Positions 15,416-24,396 of a stretch of DNA of 41,442 nucleotides are shown here, piece after piece (the first letter of the stretch is position 1; each line of letters starts with the position of its first letter). Source of the DNA: Nitrospira sp. (GTDB lineage Bacteria > Nitrospirota > Nitrospiria > Nitrospirales > Nitrospiraceae). The DNA is taken from contig VOPT01000058.1 in assembly GCA_009594865.1 (NCBI GenBank), forward strand, positions 1 through 41,442. The letters run 5' to 3'. Below the pieces are notes generated by a model that saw nothing but the letters and a program-made list of their open reading frames with translations, was not told where the DNA came from and did no database searches. The translations under genes and the position numbers were made by a program.

Positions 15416-18400
15416 ATGCTCCGCCTCGTAACCGGCCCTTTCCATCCGACGCTCGAAACGCGCCTCGTTGAACATCTCCGTGCCCTGAAATCGCAAGACC
15501 TACTGGCTTCGGTCGCCATCATTGTCCCTTCCGATCAGTTGCGTCGCTCGCTCAAACGGCTCCTGATCCTACAAGAGCAGTTCTCCCTCCTCAACGTGCA
15601 CATCCTCTCGTTTCACCAGCTGGCGCTGCATGTGGATCGGGAGCGTGGCCTTGCTCAAGGAGCTGCGTCCGCGCGGCAGATGGATCTGGTGTCCGACGTC
15701 TTTTTTGAGCATCTCCTGCGGCACATCGGGCAGCGCCGAATGCCCCACACGGAGTCCCTCCGTCTCTCACACCTTCCGCATGGCGCCTGGCCGGCACTGT
15801 GGGCGAGTCTGCGCGACCTCAAGGATGCCACTGTAGATTCAGCCGTGGCGGTGCGTGCGGTAGAAGAAGGGCAGTTTGCGACGGAGGATGCCGAAAAGCT
15901 CAAGGGATTATTCACCTTATACGCGGCTGTTCGTGAGGGCAGTGCAGCCTTGGGCGTCGGGTCACCGGACGATTTGGCCTCGCTCGTCACTCCGTTTGTG
16001 ACTACCTCACCATTCCTCCGTGGCCTCCACGAACTCTGGTACTACGGTTCCTACGATCTCACGCAGACCCAGCTCACCTTATTGGAATCCCTCGCTGCCA
16101 CCCTTCCGGTCACGGTGTATTTTCCTGTCGATACTCAGCCCGCCTATGGATTTGCACGACAGTTCCTCGAACGGCATCTCTATCCGATTGCAGGAACCAG
16201 TGGCGCGTCGACGCCGGACTCAACAGAGCAATCTGGATTTGACGAGAAAAGATCCCACGTATCGGTTGAAGTTCGAAATGCGGCCGGCATCGACGACGAG
16301 TTGACGCTCGCCTGCAAGCAGATCCTCACCTTGGTCGAAACCCACGGGTATCGATTCGAGGAGATCGGAGTCGTGGGACGAACGCTCGTGCCCTATCAAT
16401 CCGCTCTCACGCGTATCTTCGATCAGCATCGCATTCCCTTTACATCAACTGCCGCCGTTCCGTTGTTGCGAGAGCCGGCGATCAAGACATTGCTGCATCT
16501 GGCCCGGCTCAAGGGCAACGGTCTGCATCGCCCGGCCATGCTTGAAGTCATCACCTCGCCGTGGAATCGCCGCTTGACGACTACGCGGGCAAGCGTAGCG
16601 CCGCGTCCTGATCTTTGGCGATTAGCCGTGCAGGCATTGGGGATCACCCGGGGCGAAGAGGAATGGCGGCGACTGGCGCAACTGGGACGCCTTGAGTCTT
16701 GGGCTGGTAGCGGTGATGAGTCCTTCGACGATCCGCTCAAGTCCCTCGCGATCGACGGGCCTCAACTCCGATTGCTCTGGGACTGCGTGTCCCCATTGAT
16801 AGCTGGCGTCGCGGGTCTGCCGGAATCCGGCGGATATGGCGTCTTAACGGAGGCGTTCTGCGCGCTGGCGGAGGATCAACTGTCCATTCCCCTAAGTGCA
16901 TCGGATTCCATCGAGACGGCTGTGCAGTCTGAAGCGACAACCGATGTTAGCGAGGCCCTGGCCGGAGTTTTTGCACAGCTGCGCGAGTTGGATCGGCTGG
17001 ATGTCCGCATCACGTGGCGGGAATGGACGGACACGTTCGAGGAAATTCTCGAGCGGACGACCTACGCGTTGACGGCCTCATCCCAGCAGGGTGTGCAGGT
17101 GCTGGACGCCATGGCAGCGAGGGGACTCGGCTTCCGCGCGCTGTTTCTCGTCGGCATGAATGAAAAATTGTTTCCCCGGTTCATTCATGAAGACGGATTT
17201 CTCCGCGATAGCCATCGTCTCGTGTTGAGTGAAACCCTGGGCTACAAGATCGATCAAAAACTGCAGGGTTATGGAGAAGAGGCGTTACTGTTCGAACTGC
17301 TGCGAGCCTCGGCGCGAGAACATCTCTACCTGTCGTATCAACGGGCGGACGCAGCCGGGCGGCCGTTAGCACCGTCGGGATATCTGGATGTCTTTCAAGC
17401 GGGGCCACGTGCGGCAGAGCCACAGTCGCTCTTTGCCTTGCCCCGTCGGTGGAAGGATCGCGCGGCGCTGCCCCTGTTCCTACCGCCCCTGTTGACGCGG
17501 GAAGAACTCACGGTGAGCAGCGTTTTGCGTGGTCACGATGTGTCGGCCCTCTTGACGGCCGGCGGACGGGACGGGGAGGCGTTTGCGCATGGTCTCGCAG
17601 CGCAAGGGCTGATCGAAAGCGGCGTGCCGGCGTTGGGCGCCTACGACGGTCTGTTGACGGATGCCACCGCCCATTGGAGCCGGATCTGCGAACGCGGGAT
17701 TTCGCCGACCGGTCTCGAAGCGTACGCGCGTTGCCCCTTTCAATATTTTTCTGCGCAGGTCCTCGACCTCGACGCGATGCGCCAGACGGTTTCGATGGAA
17801 CTGTCGCCGCCGGCCATGGGGCAGCTGTGTCATGACGCGCTGCGGCTCTGTTATGAGGTGCTGATTCGACAAGGGTGGGTGGCAGCCGCCTCGTCCGATT
17901 CGGTTGTCACGGCGGAAGTCACACGGGCGGTCACGCAGGCCTTTGCCGCCTATGCGATGACCCACGGGACCGGCTATGCCCTCACCTGGCAATTGGCTCA
18001 GGAAACGGTTCGACGCCTGGTCGAAGCGACGGTGAGGTTCGATCGCGACGCAGCCACGACTTCCGGGTTCATTCCGGCGGCATGCGAAATCGACGCGAAG
18101 GGGGTCCTACCGGATAGTACGGCAGGCGATGGCATTCCTCTGCATGGACGGTGGGACCGCCTGGACCGGCATCCGATGTCGGGGGCGGTACGGGTGATCG
18201 ATTATAAATATCGCGCGAATAACCGGATCGAAGCCAAGGATCGCCAGCTCTTGCAAGCGGCGGTGCGTGCGCAACGGCTGCAGCCTGCGCTCTACGCGCT
18301 GATGGCCGTCGACGGTTCCGGAGAACACACTCAGAGTTCTCAGCCAGAACAGGTGGAGTTTGTATATCTCCTACCGCAGGGGGAGCCCGCGATTGAACGG

Positions 18401-18646
18401 GCGTCGTTTGCAGCCTCTTCCTGGCAAGGTCCATCCGGGCCGACATTGAGCCGCACGGTGCAACTCCTGGTCGATGGCATCCGGGGCGGACGGCATTTCA
18501 TCGTGCCCGAGGCGGCCCACTGCGACCATTGCGAGTTTGCGACCGCCTGCCGGAAGTCTCATCAGCCCAGTCTGTGGAGGCTCCGCCGTTCCTCCCTGGC
18601 CGGCGCATTACGTACGGTGCGGTTTGAGAAGGTGGCACGTGACTGA
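15416..18646 (+). CDS. AddB-like PD-(D/E)XK nuclease subunit with Fe-S motif
   Basis: A 1076-residue protein that looks like the B subunit of an AddAB-type helicase-nuclease for double-strand break processing. The N-terminal helicase-like part has no GxxxxGK Walker A motif. The C-terminal nuclease domain has Cys773 in Ala-Arg-Cys-Pro-Phe-Gln-Tyr-Phe, the catalytic Val-Ile-Asp929-Tyr-Lys931, and three more cysteines at 1036, 1039 and 1045 (Cys-Asp-His-Cys...Cys). The one-plus-three cysteine pattern is that of the 4Fe-4S cluster in AddB nucleases. Its stop overlaps the AddA-like start by 8 bases, so subunits should be made in equal amounts. The start ATG has no strong ribosome site. Confidence 0.88.
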   Translation: MLRLVTGPFHPTLETRLVEHLRALKSQDLLASVAIIVPSDQLRRSLKRLLILQEQFSLLNVHILSFHQLALHVDRERGLAQGAASARQMDLVSDVFFEHLLRHIGQRRMPHTESLRLSHLPHGAWPALWASLRDLKDATVDSAVAVRAVEEGQFATEDAEKLKGLFTLYAAVREGSAALGVGSPDDLASLVTPFVTTSPFLRGLHELWYYGSYDLTQTQLTLLESLAATLPVTVYFPVDTQPAYGFARQFLERHLYPIAGTSGASTPDSTEQSGFDEKRSHVSVEVRNAAGIDDELTLACKQILTLVETHGYRFEEIGVVGRTLVPYQSALTRIFDQHRIPFTSTAAVPLLREPAIKTLLHLARLKGNGLHRPAMLEVITSPWNRRLTTTRASVAPRPDLWRLAVQALGITRGEEEWRRLAQLGRLESWAGSGDESFDDPLKSLAIDGPQLRLLWDCVSPLIAGVAGLPESGGYGVLTEAFCALAEDQLSIPLSASDSIETAVQSEATTDVSEALAGVFAQLRELDRLDVRITWREWTDTFEEILERTTYALTASSQQGVQVLDAMAARGLGFRALFLVGMNEKLFPRFIHEDGFLRDSHRLVLSETLGYKIDQKLQGYGEEALLFELLRASAREHLYLSYQRADAAGRPLAPSGYLDVFQAGPRAAEPQSLFALPRRWKDRAALPLFLPPLLTREELTVSSVLRGHDVSALLTAGGRDGEAFAHGLAAQGLIESGVPALGAYDGLLTDATAHWSRICERGISPTGLEAYARCPFQYFSAQVLDLDAMRQTVSMELSPPAMGQLCHDALRLCYEVLIRQGWVAAASSDSVVTAEVTRAVTQAFAAYAMTHGTGYALTWQLAQETVRRLVEATVRFDRDAATTSGFIPAACEIDAKGVLPDSTAGDGIPLHGRWDRLDRHPMSGAVRVIDYKYRANNRIEAKDRQLLQAAVRAQRLQPALYALMAVDGSGEHTQSSQPEQVEFVYLLPQGEPAIERASFAASSWQGPSGPTLSRTVQLLVDGIRGGRHFIVPEAAHCDHCEFATACRKSHQPSLWRLRRSSLAGALRTVRFEKVARD

Positions 18647-21600
18647 CCACGTGCAGATTCCGGATCAGGCGGCGCGGGAAGCGGCAGCCACCACCTTCGA
18701 CCGCAACGTGGTGGTGATTGCCGGAGCGGGCACGGGCAAAACCACCCTGCTGGTCAACCGGCTCCTGTACCTCCTCATGCGCCGGACCGATCCGTTGGAT
18801 CTGTCCCGCATCGTCGCCCTGACGTTTACCAACAAAGCCGCCACGGAGATGAAACTCCGGTTGCGCGAACGGCTGCGAGCCTTGGTGCAGCTCGAAGGGC
18901 GGGACAGCACGGTCACCGGCAGCGGCACAGTTTCCATAGCCGATTTGCGCCTCCGTTTCGGCTGGACGACGGACGACATTGTGGCTCGTGCCTCGGCGGC
19001 GTTGCGTGATATCGAAAAGGCACAGATCGGGACCTTGCATAGTTTCGCCGCGCATCTGCTGCGCCTCTATCCGATCGAGGCTGGGGTCAGTCCGACCTTT
19101 CAAACCGATGAGGATGGGTCTCGATTCGAGGAACATTTCACCGGCGAGTGGGAGCTCTGGTTGGATCGTGAGTTGGGATCCACCGGTCTCGATCATGAGC
19201 GCTGGCGGGTGCTGCTGGCGGTATTTCGTTTGGAAGACTTGCGGCAATTGGCCTACAGTCTGCACAGCGATTTGATCGATCTCGATGCCCTGCGTGAGCA
19301 GGTCACGGACCGTCGGCTCAACCAGGCGCTTCGCGACTGGTTCGGCGAACGGAAGGCGCAAGCAGAACGTCTCCTGGGCCGCTATGACAGCCAGAAACGG
19401 CGCAAAGTTGAATCGATGCTTGCTGCGATCGTGGAACTGTTTGAACTGCTGCTGATCGATGGCGTGGATGGCATTCAGAGAATTCCGGACGAATCTCTAG
19501 AATGGCTGGCCAAGGATCTCGGGAAGGCGCCGACCGGCTGGGCCGACGAAGATTTCGAGGCAGCCGAATCGTTGCAGCGAATGGCCAATCGCCTGCTCAC
19601 GGTCGATCATGAGTTGCTCGGGCAACTCTTCGATGTATTGGCGCCGTTTATCCGTGCGGTACGGACATCATTTCTCGATACGGGCTGGCTGACCTTTGAC
19701 GGGTTGGTGGGGAAGGCCCGAGGTCTGCTCCGGGATTATCCGATGATTCGCGAACAGCTGAAGCGAGCCTATCGCGCCCTGTTGGTCGATGAATTTCAGG
19801 ATACCGATCCAGTGCAATACGAAATCGTGTTGTATCTGGCCGAACGGCTCGGTGAGCGGTCTGAATCCTGGCGTGAACTCGAGCTCGAATCGGGGAAGCT
19901 GTTCATCGTCGGCGATCCGAAGCAATCGATTTACGCGTTCCGGCGGGCCGATATCGAAGCCTTTGAGCATGTCGTCGAGCGGCTGGAACGAGGCGGTGCC
20001 TTGCGTTGCGAGCTTGCGACCAATTTCCGCAGTCACGCGCAGGTGCTCGACCTGGTCAACGGGGTGTTTAACCGTCTGCTGGTGGCGCAGCCGTCGGTTC
20101 AGCCGCCGAACGTGCCCTTGACCGTGCAGCCGAATCGATCGAGTCACTTTCGCAATTGTGGTGTCGAGCTTCGATTGGTGCAGGCCGAAGAGGAGGGCGA
20201 CCTGGATTCGCCGGCAGCCACCAGGGTAGAAGCCGAGCATATCGCGACCATCATCTCCGGGTGGCTGAGTCCGACTGACCCCGGAGGCGTGGGGCCGGGC
20301 TCTGAGAGCAGAGTGCGTCCCGGGCACATTGCGCTGCTCTTTCGGAAATTGACCCAAGCCGAAGATTATTTGGAGGCGCTTCGACGGCATGACATTCAGT
20401 ACATCATCGACGGAGAAAAGCATTTCTATCGCCGGCAGGAAGTCATCGACCTGGTGAATCTTCTCCGCTGCATCGAGAATCCCCACGACCGTATTGCGCT
20501 GGTGGGGCTGTTGCGGTCACCGATCGGGGGCCTGCCGGATTCCGCCTTGGTCAGTCTCCACGAGGCGCAGGCCTTGGATTATCGCGAAGCGGGTCGGCTT
20601 TCGAATTGGACGAATCCCCACGCTCAGTCGCTCCGGCGATTGTATGCGGTCCTGGCATGGTTGCATGAGGAGGCTCCCCGTTGCCCGTTGCCGCAGGTGA
20701 TGGGATTGGTGTTCCAGCAACTTCCCTTGCTTGAACTGGCTGCTGCCTCGATTCACGGGGAACAGGCGGTGGCCAATCTACTGAAGATACGGCAACTGGC
20801 GGCGGATATGGCCGATCGGCCGGCGCTCACCTTGAACGGCTTCGTGGAGCTGATGCTTGAGCGCCTGCGCGAGCAACCGGACGAGGCGGAGAGTGCGTTG
20901 TCGGAAGATACGCTGGACGCGGTGCGAGTGTTGACCATCCATAAGGCGAAGGGGTTGGAGTTTCCGTTGGTGATTCTGGCGGGGTTACACCACGGAGACG
21001 GGGCAGGCCGAGGAGCTGCGCGCTCTCAGATCTGGCACGATTGGTCCACCGGCATACAGGGGCTCGATTTCGGTGGGCGGTGCACCGCTGGCGCCGTCCT
21101 CGTGGCCGAAAAGGCGCGCATACGGGAGCAGGCGGAACGCCGCAGGTTGTTTTATGTCGGAATGACTCGCGCACGCGAGTCGCTGGTCTTGTCGGGAGCT
21201 CTGCCGAAACGCCGGGTGCGCGGGGCTCTGCTGGATCTTCTGGCGCAGGCGGCCGGAACTGATCTGAACGGGAACGGACAGGGCGATCTTTCCGTGGGCG
21301 GGATCGGCCTCAGGCGCACGATCCTCAGCGGAAATGACCGTCTTCCATCCCGGGTTCGGCCAGAGCCCACGGTGCTGGAGGAGCGCGCCATCGATCAGGC
21401 CCTCTGCGATCGCTGGGCGCAACGTGACCGGGTATGGGAGGAGCATCGGCGGGAAGCCCTCATCGTTTCTCCTTCGGAGTTCGTTCAGAAATCGGCTGCG
21501 ATGGCGCCTTCGGCGGTCTCACCATCCCGCCAGGGGCGGAGCGGACAATCGGGAAAAGCGATCGGGACGATCGTGCACCGGGTTCTGCAATATTGGGATT

Positions 21601-22034
21601 TCACCGCGGATGCAGGCCGGCAGGTGGCGGCCATCAGCGAGAGATCTCTGGCGCTCGACGAGCCGGGGGAGGCAACCAGCCAGTCCATCGTACATGAGGT
21701 TCAGGCGCTGTTGCAGACCTTTATCCAGTCCCCCGCATATGCTCGTCTGCGAGTGGCGACGGTGATCGGGCGCGAGATGCCGTTTTGTATACCTTGGCAG
21801 GGCGGCCGACAGGTTTTAGAAGGCGTAATTGACCTTCTCTACCGCGTCGATGGCCGGCTCTGGATTGCCGACTACAAGACGGATATGATCCCGCTCGATC
21901 AGGTCGCCGCCAGAGCGGACCTCTATCGTGAGCAAGCGCGGTTGTACCGTGAAGCCGTCACTCAGTCGCTGGAAGAACCGGTCGCTGGATTCGAGTTTAT
22001 TTTTCTTCGGCTCGGTGTGACGGTGCCGGTCTGA
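18639..22034 (+). CDS. AddA-like UvrD-family helicase-nuclease
   Basis: A 1131-residue helicase-nuclease. GTG 18639 is chosen because it overlaps the AddB-like stop, has an AAGG site 6-9 bases upstream and starts just before conserved sequence; a longer in-frame start lies deep inside the upstream gene. UvrD motifs in order: Ala-Gly-Ala-Gly-Thr-Gly-Lys34-Thr (Walker A), Val-Asp384-Glu385-Phe-Gln-Asp (Walker B), Val-Gly-Asp-Pro-Lys-Gln-Ser-Ile-Tyr (motif III), Thr-Ile-His-Lys-Ala-Lys-Gly-Leu-Glu-Phe (motif V) and Tyr-Val-Gly-Met-Thr-Arg-Ala-Arg (motif VI). The C-terminal nuclease has Ile-Ala-Asp1078-Tyr-Lys1080. Together with the AddB-like protein it should resect broken DNA ends for RecA. Confidence 0.92.
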   Translation: MTDHVQIPDQAAREAAATTFDRNVVVIAGAGTGKTTLLVNRLLYLLMRRTDPLDLSRIVALTFTNKAATEMKLRLRERLRALVQLEGRDSTVTGSGTVSIADLRLRFGWTTDDIVARASAALRDIEKAQIGTLHSFAAHLLRLYPIEAGVSPTFQTDEDGSRFEEHFTGEWELWLDRELGSTGLDHERWRVLLAVFRLEDLRQLAYSLHSDLIDLDALREQVTDRRLNQALRDWFGERKAQAERLLGRYDSQKRRKVESMLAAIVELFELLLIDGVDGIQRIPDESLEWLAKDLGKAPTGWADEDFEAAESLQRMANRLLTVDHELLGQLFDVLAPFIRAVRTSFLDTGWLTFDGLVGKARGLLRDYPMIREQLKRAYRALLVDEFQDTDPVQYEIVLYLAERLGERSESWRELELESGKLFIVGDPKQSIYAFRRADIEAFEHVVERLERGGALRCELATNFRSHAQVLDLVNGVFNRLLVAQPSVQPPNVPLTVQPNRSSHFRNCGVELRLVQAEEEGDLDSPAATRVEAEHIATIISGWLSPTDPGGVGPGSESRVRPGHIALLFRKLTQAEDYLEALRRHDIQYIIDGEKHFYRRQEVIDLVNLLRCIENPHDRIALVGLLRSPIGGLPDSALVSLHEAQALDYREAGRLSNWTNPHAQSLRRLYAVLAWLHEEAPRCPLPQVMGLVFQQLPLLELAAASIHGEQAVANLLKIRQLAADMADRPALTLNGFVELMLERLREQPDEAESALSEDTLDAVRVLTIHKAKGLEFPLVILAGLHHGDGAGRGAARSQIWHDWSTGIQGLDFGGRCTAGAVLVAEKARIREQAERRRLFYVGMTRARESLVLSGALPKRRVRGALLDLLAQAAGTDLNGNGQGDLSVGGIGLRRTILSGNDRLPSRVRPEPTVLEERAIDQALCDRWAQRDRVWEEHRREALIVSPSEFVQKSAAMAPSAVSPSRQGRSGQSGKAIGTIVHRVLQYWDFTADAGRQVAAISERSLALDEPGEATSQSIVHEVQALLQTFIQSPAYARLRVATVIGREMPFCIPWQGGRQVLEGVIDLLYRVDGRLWIADYKTDMIPLDQVAARADLYREQARLYREAVTQSLEEPVAGFEFIFLRLGVTVPV

Positions 22035-22049
22035 CTAAAAGGAGCAGAC

Positions 22050-22454
22050 ATGAAACATCTGGTAGGGATGGTCATGGTGATCGTCACGATGGTCGGCTGT
22101 GCGGGGCCGAGGAAAGTCGAGATGCGGCCGCTCCACGCGCCCACCGGAACCGCCGAGGCAGTGAGCCGACAGTTGGAGGAGGGCAATCAATTGCTCCTGA
22201 AGCAGGATTGGGCCGGAGCGCGAGAGGCCTATCTGGCGACCATCCAGACAGAACAGTCGCTGGCAGAAGCGCACTACAATCTGGCTCTGGCCTTGGAGAA
22301 ACTGGGCGAAAAAGCCGAGGCCAGGAAACATTATGTCGCCGCGGCCAATCTGGCTCCCGGCAATAAGGTCATCTGGGACGCGCCGCCGCTCAGAAAGTAC
22401 GACAGCGAACTGACTCTGGGAAAGAAGTCCTGGATGGACGCCAATCCGAAATAA
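22050..22454 (+). CDS. Lipoprotein with TPR repeats
   Basis: A 134-residue protein with ATG 22050 after AAAAGGAG. A lipobox Thr-Met-Val-Gly-Cys places the lipidated cysteine at residue 17. The mature part contains about two tetratricopeptide repeats (Ala-x-x-x-Tyr-x-x-x-Ile and Ala-His-Tyr-Asn-Leu-Ala-Leu-Ala-Leu-Glu-Lys-Leu-Gly, ending Ala-x-x-Leu-Ala-Pro-Gly), a scaffold for protein contacts at the envelope. It follows the helicase gene by 15 bases and may be cotranscribed, but nothing links it to DNA repair. Partner unknown. Confidence 0.83.
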   Translation: MKHLVGMVMVIVTMVGCAGPRKVEMRPLHAPTGTAEAVSRQLEEGNQLLLKQDWAGAREAYLATIQTEQSLAEAHYNLALALEKLGEKAEARKHYVAAANLAPGNKVIWDAPPLRKYDSELTLGKKSWMDANPK

Positions 22455-22474
22455 CGATGTGCGGTCAGGAAGTC

Positions 22475-23308
22475 CTACAGCGCCGCGGTTGAGCCGGAGT
22501 CTGAGCGAAGCGGCCGCTTTCGCTGGGAGGCGATCGCAAGGATCACGGCCCCTGCCACGATCATGGGAATGCTGAGCATCTGCCCCATGGAAATCGTGCC
22601 GACAATGAAGCCGATCTGCGCGTCCGGCTCCCGAAAGAACTCCACCACAATCCGGCAGAGCCCGTAGCCGACCAGAAACGACCCGAAGATGGTTCCCGGG
22701 GGCGGCAGTCGGCGGGTGATCAGCCACAGCACCGTAAACAGCAACAGCCCTTCCAGAAACGCTTCGTACAACTGCGACGGATGGCGGCAGACCATGCCCC
22801 CCGCCGGAAACACCATGCACCAGTCCACATCGGTCGGGCGTCCGTACAACTCGCCGTTGATAAAGTTGCCAATCCGCCCCAGTCCGAGGCCGACCGGGGT
22901 CACACCGGCGGCGAGGTCGGCAATGGTGAGCACCGACATGCCTTGCCGTCTTGCGAACAGGATCAGCGCCACGATGGTGCCGATCAATCCGCCATGGAAC
23001 GACATGCCGCCTTCCCAGACTGCAAAGATCTTCAGTGGATTCTCGAGATAATAGGACAGGTTGTAGAACAGTACATAGCCCAACCGGCCGCCGGCAAACA
23101 CACCCACCGCCGCATAGACGATCATGTCGTAGACTTGATCCTTGTTCAGCGGGAGTTTCTGAGCCCTCGCTCGAGCTTCGATGATGAAATAGGCGAGCGT
23201 GAGTCCAATGAGATACATCAATCCATACCATCGGAACTGCAACGGGCCCAATCGAAGAAATACGGGGTCGATATCAGGATAGGGAATGGCGTGTAACCAG
23301 GGCAGCAT
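22475..23308 (-). CDS. lgt: Prolipoprotein diacylglyceryl transferase
   Basis: A 277-residue inner-membrane enzyme that attaches diacylglyceryl from phosphatidylglycerol to the lipobox cysteine of prolipoproteins, the first step of lipoprotein maturation. About seven hydrophobic segments are visible. The family signature Gly-Arg-Ile-Gly-Asn-Phe-Ile-Asn-Gly-Glu is intact, and the His-Gly-Gly-Leu-Ile-Gly and Arg-x-Pro-x-x-Leu-Tyr-Glu motifs are present (His-Pro-Ser-Gln-Leu-Tyr-Glu). ATG 23308 has GGAG 8 bases upstream; the ATG at 23323 overlaps that site. It should process the many lipoproteins encoded in this window. It is convergent with the TPR lipoprotein gene. Confidence 0.95.
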   Translation of the reverse strand: MLPWLHAIPYPDIDPVFLRLGPLQFRWYGLMYLIGLTLAYFIIEARARAQKLPLNKDQVYDMIVYAAVGVFAGGRLGYVLFYNLSYYLENPLKIFAVWEGGMSFHGGLIGTIVALILFARRQGMSVLTIADLAAGVTPVGLGLGRIGNFINGELYGRPTDVDWCMVFPAGGMVCRHPSQLYEAFLEGLLLFTVLWLITRRLPPPGTIFGSFLVGYGLCRIVVEFFREPDAQIGFIVGTISMGQMLSIPMIVAGAVILAIASQRKRPLRSDSGSTAAL

Positions 23309-23547
23309 AGAAGGACTCCACATAGTTTCGCGATCTTATGTGAGCGTGCTCCACATTGCAAGGCAACTGGCCAGCCCGCGCCTGGCAAGGCGTGAGCGGG
23401 ACTCATGAATATTCCCTACGCACACCTGTCGCTTTTCTGAAACGGTTGTCTCCTGCCATTGTTCACAAAACAGCACCGTTTATGAGGGGTCTCTAACCTG
23501 TCGCTCTCGAATCACGCAAATCAGGCTGAACCGCGCATACTCATCGT

Positions 23548-23564
23548 CTGGCATGCTTGATGCT
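23548..23564 (+). promoter_or_regulatory. Candidate sigma-54 promoter before YtxH gene
   Basis: TGGCAT-N5-ATGCT has the GG and GC dinucleotides exactly 10 bases apart, close to the sigma-54 consensus TGGCAC-N5-TTGCW. Transcription would begin near 23575, 60 bases before the start codon. The remainder of the 326-base gap between divergent lgt and the YtxH gene (23309-23634) shows no gene; an imperfect hairpin lies at about 23374-23400. Confidence 0.35.
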
Positions 23565-23634
23565 GTATGTGGAGATAGCTACTCGCCGAGTCAGTGAACC
23601 ATCAACCTTGTTGTACGAGAGGGAGGAAGTCACG

Positions 23635-23886
23635 ATGTCTACCAAGGGGCGTGAAGCAGCCAAGATTGCAGCCATCATCGGTGGCGGGGCGGTTGTGGGC
23701 GCGGCGTTGGGTTTACTGCTGGCGCCGAAGTCCGGGGCGGAAACGCGGCGCGATGTCGCTCGTTATGCCAAAAAAGCCCAGCTTCAGGCGACCCGGTTCA
23801 GCCGTTCCGTGAAAACCGGCGTATCCACGATGGTGGAACGCAGCAAGGCGCTGGTGAAGCGAGACGATCACAAGGAAGCCGCATAG
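23635..23886 (+). CDS. YtxH domain protein
   Basis: An 83-residue protein with ATG 23635 behind GAGGGAGGAAG. Residues 11-29 form a Gly/Ala-rich hydrophobic helix ending Leu-Leu-Leu-Ala-Pro-Lys-Ser-Gly, followed by Glu-Thr-Arg-Arg-Asp and an amphipathic basic helix. This is the YtxH pattern, known from general stress proteins; the biochemical role is not established. It is probably anchored to the membrane by its single helix with the basic part in the cytoplasm. It is divergent from lgt and may be under sigma-54 control, if the upstream site is real. A strong hairpin follows 38 bases downstream. Confidence 0.85.
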   Translation: MSTKGREAAKIAAIIGGGAVVGAALGLLLAPKSGAETRRDVARYAKKAQLQATRFSRSVKTGVSTMVERSKALVKRDDHKEAA

Positions 23887-23924
23887 CCGGCGATTGAGAA
23901 AACCGTCGGCCAGAGAGCATGATG

Positions 23925-23960
23925 TGCAACGGCCTGTTTCATAGGGAACAGGTCGTTGCA
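23925..23960 (+). terminator. Strong hairpin after the YtxH gene, possible terminator
   Basis: A 14-base-pair inverted repeat (TGCAACGGCCTGTT at 23925-23938 and AACAGGTCGTTGCA at 23947-23960) has one G-U pair and an 8-base loop. There is no T-run after it, so it may stop transcription only weakly, or protect the transcript end, or insulate the tRNA gene whose promoter starts 28 bases later. Confidence 0.5.
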
Positions 23961-23987
23961 TAGTGCAAAGATCTTCTCTCCGGCAGC

Positions 23988-24016
23988 TTGACCCTCCGGT
24001 ACCCGGGTGTTAGATT
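23988..24016 (+). promoter_or_regulatory. Putative promoter of tRNA-Leu
   Basis: TTGACC at 23988-23993 and TAGATT at 24011-24016 have 17-base spacing. The tRNA begins 20 bases after the -10 box. Confidence 0.5.
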
Positions 24017-24036
24017 TCGCCGCGACGGTTTGTGCC

Positions 24037-24123
24037 GCGGGAGTGGTGGAATCGGCAGACACCCAGGACTTAAAATCCTGTGCTTTAACCGGCGTACGGG
24101 TTCAAGTCCCGTCTCCCGCACCA
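24037..24123 (+). tRNA. tRNA-Leu (anticodon TAA)
   Basis: The acceptor arms GCGGGAG (24037-24043) and CTCCCGC (24113-24119) pair perfectly, followed by discriminator A and an encoded CCA. The anticodon stem CAGGA/TCCTG encloses a seven-base loop with TAA, reading UUA (and UUG by wobble). A long variable arm and the GGTTCAAGTCC T arm fit a class II leucine tRNA. Length is 87 bases. No duplicated 3-prime end or integrase gene is nearby, so it does not look like an occupied integration site. Confidence 0.97.
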
Positions 24124-24396
24124 AAAGACCGGCCAACCGGTTACGGTCCGCCACAACTCGATGTGCGCGAATGTTCCTCTCACGCTCACGCATGAAACGC
24201 GCAGTCCCCGCGCTGTTCACGTTCTCGAGCAGATCACTCAGTCATCGGTGGTCTGAGGGATGAGAAGCCGAGCGTCTCACCAACAAGGCCTGTTGAATCG
24301 CCGTCCAGGCGGTCAGGCGCAACGAAGTTCTCCGGTCACAGCCGACCCAAAGCAGGATGAGCTGGTCATGGAGCAGGAAGCGGACAGCTGGCCCAG

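Noticed and set aside
24037..24396. tRNA-Leu as an integration site for a mobile element
   Set aside because: No integrase, no repeat of the tRNA 3-prime end and no composition change were seen within the window.
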